A DNA stretch of 64,000 nucleotides from Mycobacterium sp. DL99 (GTDB lineage: Bacteria; Actinomycetota; Actinomycetes; Mycobacteriales; Mycobacteriaceae), in contig NZ_SJOM01000007.1 of NCBI RefSeq assembly GCF_004762045.1, positions 6,264,298 through 6,328,297 of the forward strand, given 5' to 3'. This document shows positions 60,008-64,000 of the stretch, piece by piece. Position 1 is the stretch's first letter. Every line of letters starts with the position of its first letter. Under the pieces are notes generated by a model. The model saw nothing but the letters and a program-made list of their open reading frames with translations, was not told the DNA's origin and searched no databases. The translations under genes and the position numbers were made by a program.

Positions 60008-60466
60008 GTGGGTGAGTCCGCACCAAATGACGGTGAAGCACCAGTAATCGTTGGTCTGTCTGATGCGGCGATGCACATGTACATCGCAGCGATCGACGCG
60101 CTACCGCCGATCAGCGACCCTGAGTACGCCGACCGCGCCGCGGTCGTCCTCAGCGGTCTGCGCAAGCTGCAGACGTCGCTGTCGGAGGCGGCGGGACGCA
60201 GCCGCGTCACCCCGTCCGTCATCGTCGCGCTCAGCGGTGTGCGGCACCGCTACGACGAGCTGATGACGACGGCGTCCGAGGGCCCTGCCGCCACGCTCGG
60301 TCAGCGTCTCTATGTCGCGCGTGGCCGCGCGAAGCTGTCCACTCAGGAAGCTGCCAACGGCGTCGGCCTGCGCAAGGACCTCATCGAGGCCGTCGAGGCC
60401 GAGGAGCCCGCGACCGAGGCCGAGACCGCTCAGATCAAGGATCTGATCGCCGCCCTCGGCGGCTGA
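60008..60466 (+). CDS. Actinobacterial HTH-domain protein
   Basis: I chose GTG 60008 (VGESAPNDGEAPVIVGLSDAA), giving 152 residues; the frame stays open to a TTG at 59912 but that stretch is basic and AT-rich. An N-terminal helical domain (about 15-85) is followed by a C-terminal XRE-like HTH: ATLGQRLYVARGRAKLSTQEAANGVGLRKDLIEAVEA in parts. HTH proteins of this layout are usually transcription factors, but its target is unknown. The next gene starts 32 bp downstream. Confidence 0.75.
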   Translation: MGESAPNDGEAPVIVGLSDAAMHMYIAAIDALPPISDPEYADRAAVVLSGLRKLQTSLSEAAGRSRVTPSVIVALSGVRHRYDELMTTASEGPAATLGQRLYVARGRAKLSTQEAANGVGLRKDLIEAVEAEEPATEAETAQIKDLIAALGG

Positions 60467-60498
60467 GCCGGCCGACACCCGAACGATAGGGTCGCTGC

Positions 60499-61296
60499 GT
60501 GACACGCGATCATGGCGCCCCCGGTGATGCCCCTTCGGTTCCTCCCCCATTGACGGAGGTGATCGAGGGGGCACGTCCGTCTGCGGCCGAGGAAGCCCGC
60601 ACGGTCGCGGCGTCGACGAACGCAGGCACACTGGCCTCACTCACCGCCGGCGGCGACCCATGGGCGTCCTTCATCACCTACGGGCTCCTGGCCGGTGCAC
60701 CGGTGCTGTGTGTGTCGAACATGGCCGAGCACGGCCGCAACCTCGCAGGCGATCCTCGGGCCAGCATCTCCATCGTCGCCCCCGACGCCGGGTCAGATCC
60801 GTTGGCCAGCAGCCGCATCACACTGGCCGGGGTCGCCGAGCGGCCCACCGGCGACGAGCTCGCCGCGGCCCGCCAGGCCCACCTGGACGCGGTGGCTGCC
60901 GCCCGCTATTACATCGATTACAGCGACTTCTCCCTCTGGGTACTGCGCGTGCAGCGGGTGCGCTGGGTCGGCGGATACGGCCGGATGGACTCGACAACCG
61001 GCGAGGCCTACTCCCATGCCGAACCCGATCCGGTCTCGCCACACGCCGCAGCGGCGATCGAACATCTCAACGCCGACCACGCCGATTCGCTGGCCGATAT
61101 GGCCCGCACCCTCGGCGGCTATCCCGACGCAAGCACGGCAGTGTGCACCGGCGCCGACCGCTACGGCCTGGATCTGCGGGTCACCACCGAGCGCGGGATG
61201 GCCTACATCCGGGTCGGCTACGCCGCACCGATCAGCTCGTACAACGAGTTGCGGGCGGCCACAGTCGAGTTGGCCCAGCGCGCCAGGCAGGGCTGA
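60499..61296 (+). CDS. HugZ-like heme/flavin-binding split-barrel protein with DUF2470
   Basis: The 265-residue protein starts at GTG. Residues about 25-160 form a pyridoxamine-oxidase-like split barrel (GTLASLTAGGDPWASFITYGLL, LAGDPRASISIVAPD). Residues about 180-265 form a DUF2470 domain with AIEHLNADHADSLADMARTLGG, and the His pattern H-x5-H. HugZ proteins of this layout degrade haem. The mycobacterial members are mostly uncharacterised. pyrE follows after 33 bp. Confidence 0.85.
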   Translation: MTRDHGAPGDAPSVPPPLTEVIEGARPSAAEEARTVAASTNAGTLASLTAGGDPWASFITYGLLAGAPVLCVSNMAEHGRNLAGDPRASISIVAPDAGSDPLASSRITLAGVAERPTGDELAAARQAHLDAVAAARYYIDYSDFSLWVLRVQRVRWVGGYGRMDSTTGEAYSHAEPDPVSPHAAAAIEHLNADHADSLADMARTLGGYPDASTAVCTGADRYGLDLRVTTERGMAYIRVGYAAPISSYNELRAATVELAQRARQG

Positions 61297-61329
61297 GACC
61301 CCGCCGACCCGTGCAATACGATCGCGGGT

Positions 61330-61899
61330 ATGCCTGAGCGCCCGGAGACCTGGCAAGCCGCCTTCGACCTGATCCGCACCCGCGGGTACGAACACCGCGA
61401 GGAACCGTTCCGTCTGGCCAGCGGGCAGATGAGCCACGACTACATCGACGGCAAGTTCGCCATCGACACCGGCGAGCGGATGGCCATCGTCAGCCGGGCG
61501 GTCGCCGATCTGGCCGCGGCCAGCGGCATCGAGTTCGACGCCGTGGGCGGGCTGACCATGGGGGCCGACCCACTGGCCCACGGTGTGGCGATGGTGACCG
61601 GCAAGGCCTGGTTCTCGGTGCGCAAGGAACAGAAGTCGCGCGGCCGCGAGCAGTGGATCGAAGGCACCCGGCTCGAGCCCGGCACCCGCGTACTGCTGGT
61701 CGACGACGTGATCAGCACCGGCGGCTCCACCGAGATCGCCTACGAACGCGTCACCGCCGTCGGGGCCGTCGTCACCGGCGTCATCCCGATGGTCGACCGT
61801 GGCGACGTCGCGACGGGCCGGTTCGCCAAGCGCGGCGTGCCGTTCGCGGCGCTGGTCACCTACCGCGATCTGGGCATCGAACCGGTCAAGGATGTTTAG
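61330..61899 (+). CDS. pyrE: Orotate phosphoribosyltransferase
   Basis: The 189-residue protein has the PRPP-binding signature VLLVDDVISTGGSTEIAYE and the family segments FRLASGQMSHDYIDGKFAID, GGLTMGADPLAHG and AWFSVRKEQKSRGREQWIEG. It makes OMP from orotate and PRPP in pyrimidine synthesis. It ends at a long hairpin shared with the converging ABC importer. Confidence 0.93.
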   Translation: MPERPETWQAAFDLIRTRGYEHREEPFRLASGQMSHDYIDGKFAIDTGERMAIVSRAVADLAAASGIEFDAVGGLTMGADPLAHGVAMVTGKAWFSVRKEQKSRGREQWIEGTRLEPGTRVLLVDDVISTGGSTEIAYERVTAVGAVVTGVIPMVDRGDVATGRFAKRGVPFAALVTYRDLGIEPVKDV

Positions 61900-61951
61900 G
61901 GCCGACGCCTGAACCGGGAAACGAACCCCTGTCACACTTCGGTGGCGTCAC

Positions 61952-62005
61952 GTTCGTAACGCCATGGCGGTCACAGGCGAAATTTTTCGCCGTGACGTTA
62001 CGAAC
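61952..62005. terminator. Long nested hairpin between pyrE and ABC importer
   Basis: The right arm (61985-62005) is continuous and pairs with GTTCGTAAC (61952-61960), GTCAC (61970-61974) and GGCGAAA (61976-61982), leaving a 9-base bulge and a 1-base bulge: 21 base pairs with a TT loop at 61983-61984. It ends exactly on the stop codon of the importer ATPase. It is likely a bidirectional terminator. Confidence 0.65.
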
Positions 62006-63045
62006 TAGATCACCAGCACCGGGGCCCGCTCCAGCGCGAGGCTCACCGCAACGCCGGGCCTGAAGACACGCGCCCGCGAGCTGGGCAGCTGCGCGTGGAT
62101 CAGTGAACCGTCCGGCAGGCTCAGGTACACATGGGACGTCGGCCCCAGGAACGCGACGGACTCCACCACGGCCGGCCCGTCCGGATCGGCGCGCACCCTG
62201 ATCGATTCCGGACGCAGCATCGCGGTACCGGCACCCGCACTGATCGACCCGGGCAGGGTCGGCAACTCTGCGCCCAGCAGTCGGGCCCGTCCGCCCGCCA
62301 CCCGCGCGCGGACCTTGTTGTGCAGACCGACGAACTCGGCGACGAACGGGGTCGACGGACGGGCGTAGAGCACGGCCGGAGTTGCGAGCTGCTCAAGTTT
62401 GCCGTGACTCATCACCCCGACCCGATCCGCAACGGCCAGGGCCTCCTCCTGGTCGTGGGTGACGAACAGTGTCGTGGTCCCCACTTCCAGCTGCACCCGG
62501 CGGATCTCGTCGCGCAGTTGAGAACGCACCTTGGCATCGAGTGCCGACAGCGGCTCATCGAGCAGCAGCACCCTCGGCTCGATCGCCAGGGCCCGGGCCA
62601 GCGCCACCCGCTGCTGTTCACCGCCGGACAACTCGCTGGCGAACTTGCCTTTGTGCGCGGCCAGGCCTACCAGATCGAGCATGTCTGCAGCTCGGAACAG
62701 CCTGTCCCGCTTGGATTTTCCGCGCATCTTCAAACCGAACGCGACATTGTCCAGCACGGTGAGGTGCGGGAACAGGCTGTAGGCCTGGAACACCATGCCC
62801 ATGTCCCGCTTGTTGGCCGGCACCGAGCTGATGTCCCGCCCGCCGACCAGCACGGCACCGGAGGTGGCCTCTTCCAATCCGGCCAGGATCCGCATCGCCG
62901 TGGTCTTGCCGCACCCCGATGGCCCGAGCAGCGCGACCAACTCGCCCGGCTCGATCGTCAGGCTCAGCCCATCGAGCGCGTTGACGTTGCCATAAGTGCG
63001 CGTGAGCTCACGAAGTTGAACCCGCACACCGGCACTCGCACTCAC
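62005..63045 (-). CDS. ABC importer ATPase (PotA/FbpC type)
   Basis: From GTG 63045 (VSASAGVRVQLRELTRTYG) the protein has 346 residues and overlaps the permease stop by 4 bp (GTGA). Walker A is GPSGCGKTTA, Q-loop VFQAYSLF, signature LSGGEQQRVALARAL, Walker B VLLLDEPLSALD and switch TLFVTHDQEEAL. The C-terminal TOBE-like domain (about 255-346) has AMLRPESIRV. Related systems import iron, polyamines, phosphonates or thiamine. Without the binding protein the substrate cannot be named. Confidence 0.93.
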   Translation of the reverse strand: MSASAGVRVQLRELTRTYGNVNALDGLSLTIEPGELVALLGPSGCGKTTAMRILAGLEEATSGAVLVGGRDISSVPANKRDMGMVFQAYSLFPHLTVLDNVAFGLKMRGKSKRDRLFRAADMLDLVGLAAHKGKFASELSGGEQQRVALARALAIEPRVLLLDEPLSALDAKVRSQLRDEIRRVQLEVGTTTLFVTHDQEEALAVADRVGVMSHGKLEQLATPAVLYARPSTPFVAEFVGLHNKVRARVAGGRARLLGAELPTLPGSISAGAGTAMLRPESIRVRADPDGPAVVESVAFLGPTSHVYLSLPDGSLIHAQLPSSRARVFRPGVAVSLALERAPVLVI

Positions 63046-63815
63046 TCTTGGACTCCTAACCTTCTGCGGCGCCCACGGGTGAGGGCCGCCAACACCACCA
63101 ACAACGCGAATCCGAGCAGCAGGGTGGCCAGCGAGGCCGCCACCGAGGTCGGGCCATCGCTCTTGCCGATCGCGACGATCTGAACCGGCAGCGTCTGGAA
63201 GCCGCTGAGCGAGGCGACGGTGTACTCGCCGAGCACCACCGCGATGGAGATGAACGCGGCGGACAGGATCCCGGACCAGATGTTGGGCACGATCACCCGG
63301 CTGATCGTCGACCACCAGCCCGCGCCCAATGATCTGGAGGCCTCCGACAACGTCTGCAGGTCAATCGCGGCCAGCGCGGAATCGATCGACCGGTAGGCGA
63401 ACGGCAGCACCAGCACCACGTACACGAATGTCAGGGTGAGCGCCGATTCGCCGAGAAGGTAAGTCACCCACAAGTACACGTTGCGCAGGCCCACCACGAT
63501 CACCAGGGCCGGGATGATCAGCGGCAGCAGGCAGAGAAACTCGACGAACCGCCCGGCCCAGCGGGCCCGCAGCCGCACCCAGATCATCGTCGGCACCAGC
63601 AGCGCCAGCATCGCGATGACGGTGAACACCGCGAGCAGCAGCGAGATCAGGATGGCGTGATACAACTCCTCGTCGGCCACCAGATTGCGCCAGGCCGCGG
63701 CGGTGCGCCCGCCGGCGATCAGGTTACGGGTCGAGAAATCGGCCATGGCATACAGCGGGAACAGAAAGAACAGGCCGAACAGCACCCACAGAACCGGCCG
63801 ATACACCCGGTTCAT
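63042..63815 (-). CDS. ABC importer permease, second subunit
   Basis: From ATG 63815 (MNRVYRPVLWVLFGLFFLFPL) the protein has 257 residues and six membrane helices. The EAA loop is EASRSLGAGWWSTISRVIVPNI, which docks with the ATPase. An ATG 9 bp further upstream is open, but 63815 gives the 4-bp ATGA overlap with the upstream permease gene. The layout fits PotC/PhnV-type permeases. Confidence 0.9.
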   Translation of the reverse strand: MNRVYRPVLWVLFGLFFLFPLYAMADFSTRNLIAGGRTAAAWRNLVADEELYHAILISLLLAVFTVIAMLALLVPTMIWVRLRARWAGRFVEFLCLLPLIIPALVIVVGLRNVYLWVTYLLGESALTLTFVYVVLVLPFAYRSIDSALAAIDLQTLSEASRSLGAGWWSTISRVIVPNIWSGILSAAFISIAVVLGEYTVASLSGFQTLPVQIVAIGKSDGPTSVAASLATLLLGFALLVVLAALTRGRRRRLGVQE

Positions 63816-64000
63816 TTGAGCCACCTCGCCGTCCGGCGCACCAGCGCGTTGTAGGCGAACATCACCAGGGCCACCACCACGATCATCTCCAGCGCCAGTG
63901 CATAGGCGAAGCCGGACTGACCCAGCACGACCTCGCTGGTGAGTGCGGCCCGGATCAGCAGCGGCACGATCGGACTGCCTTGGCTGACCAGCGCGGCCGC
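63812..64000 (-). CDS. ABC importer permease, first subunit (cut by window end)
   Basis: Only the last 62 codons are in the window; the stop TGA at 63812-63814 overlaps the next permease start. The visible end has SQGSPIVPLLIRAALTSEVV, then the last membrane helix LALEMIVVVALVMFAYNALV and the basic end RRTARWLK. The start and the rest of the transporter, probably including a binding protein, lie beyond base 64000. Confidence 0.8.
   Translation of the reverse strand, partial: AAALVSQGSPIVPLLIRAALTSEVVLGQSGFAYALALEMIVVVALVMFAYNALVRRTARWLK

Noticed and set aside
1..64000. tRNA, rRNA, CRISPR, prophage or intact insertion sequence
   Set aside because: No cloverleaf-like segments, no regular short repeats with spacers, and no transposase, integrase or phage structural motif were seen on either strand. 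Only the 13E12 remnant hints at repeat-family activity.

Overview
The window looks like chromosomal DNA from a Mycobacterium, most likely a fast-growing Mycolicibacterium. It is GC-rich and tightly packed, with many GTG starts and 4-bp stop/start overlaps. Several genes are mycobacterial hallmarks: an ethA/ethR pair, a CYP138-type P450 with msrA beside it, F420-type oxidoreductases, the treS-mak pair of the alpha-glucan pathway, a GjpA-like secreted protein, and a remnant of the 13E12 (DUF222/HNH) repeat family. I saw no rRNA, tRNA, CRISPR array, prophage or intact insertion sequence.

Layout. 1-5 kb: a MerR/TipA-type regulator with rraA, then divergent ethA/ethR, then a Y-family polymerase (dinB) whose start lies in a LexA-type box. 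5-13 kb: a membrane protein, a PHP-domain protein, a DCC-family protein, a SulP transporter, an aldehyde dehydrogenase, an F420-type oxidoreductase, a 46-codon small ORF and a GT87-type mannosyltransferase. 12.8-19 kb: gltD and gltB. 19-27 kb: a CopB-like P1B ATPase behind a CsoR/RicR-like palindrome, a hotdog protein, aqpZ with a hairpin over its ribosome binding site, a metallo-hydrolase, an AlkA-like glycosylase, a DUF427 protein, an aldo/keto reductase, an SRPBCC protein, and the 13E12 remnant with an intact SOS box. 27-34 kb: a small secreted protein, a GjpA-like protein, an AraC regulator, a quinone reductase, a methyltransferase, and an epimerase/SnoaL pair. 34-41 kb: msrA, the P450 with its TetR regulator, then a second TetR regulator flanking a methyltransferase / (alpha/alpha)6-barrel / methyltransferase / GT4 cluster.

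41-48 kb holds a PPOX protein, another small secreted protein, a double-DUF427 protein, and a four-gene chain linked by successive 4-bp overlaps: a large polytopic protein, a one-helix protein, a cupredoxin-like lipoprotein and a second polytopic protein. pncA and an enoyl-CoA hydratase follow. 48-60 kb: glgX, an autoregulated MarR/ABC-exporter operon, a paired acyl-CoA dehydrogenase operon, an MFS exporter and mak-treS. 60-64 kb: an HTH protein, a HugZ-like protein, pyrE and an ABC importer cut by the window end.

The best candidates for undescribed biology are the coupled four-gene envelope operon (43222-46956), which I could not assign to a known system, and the GT4/methyltransferase/barrel cluster (37533-41271). 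In the latter, a TetR gene and the distant GT4 promoter share a near-identical palindrome, suggesting one regulon. The window also has many readable regulatory sites: three EthR-type repeats with an exact 20-bp period, a GGTACC cluster before the P450, perfect inverted repeats before the MarR and MerR genes, and a 19-mer shared by the promoters of two small secreted proteins.
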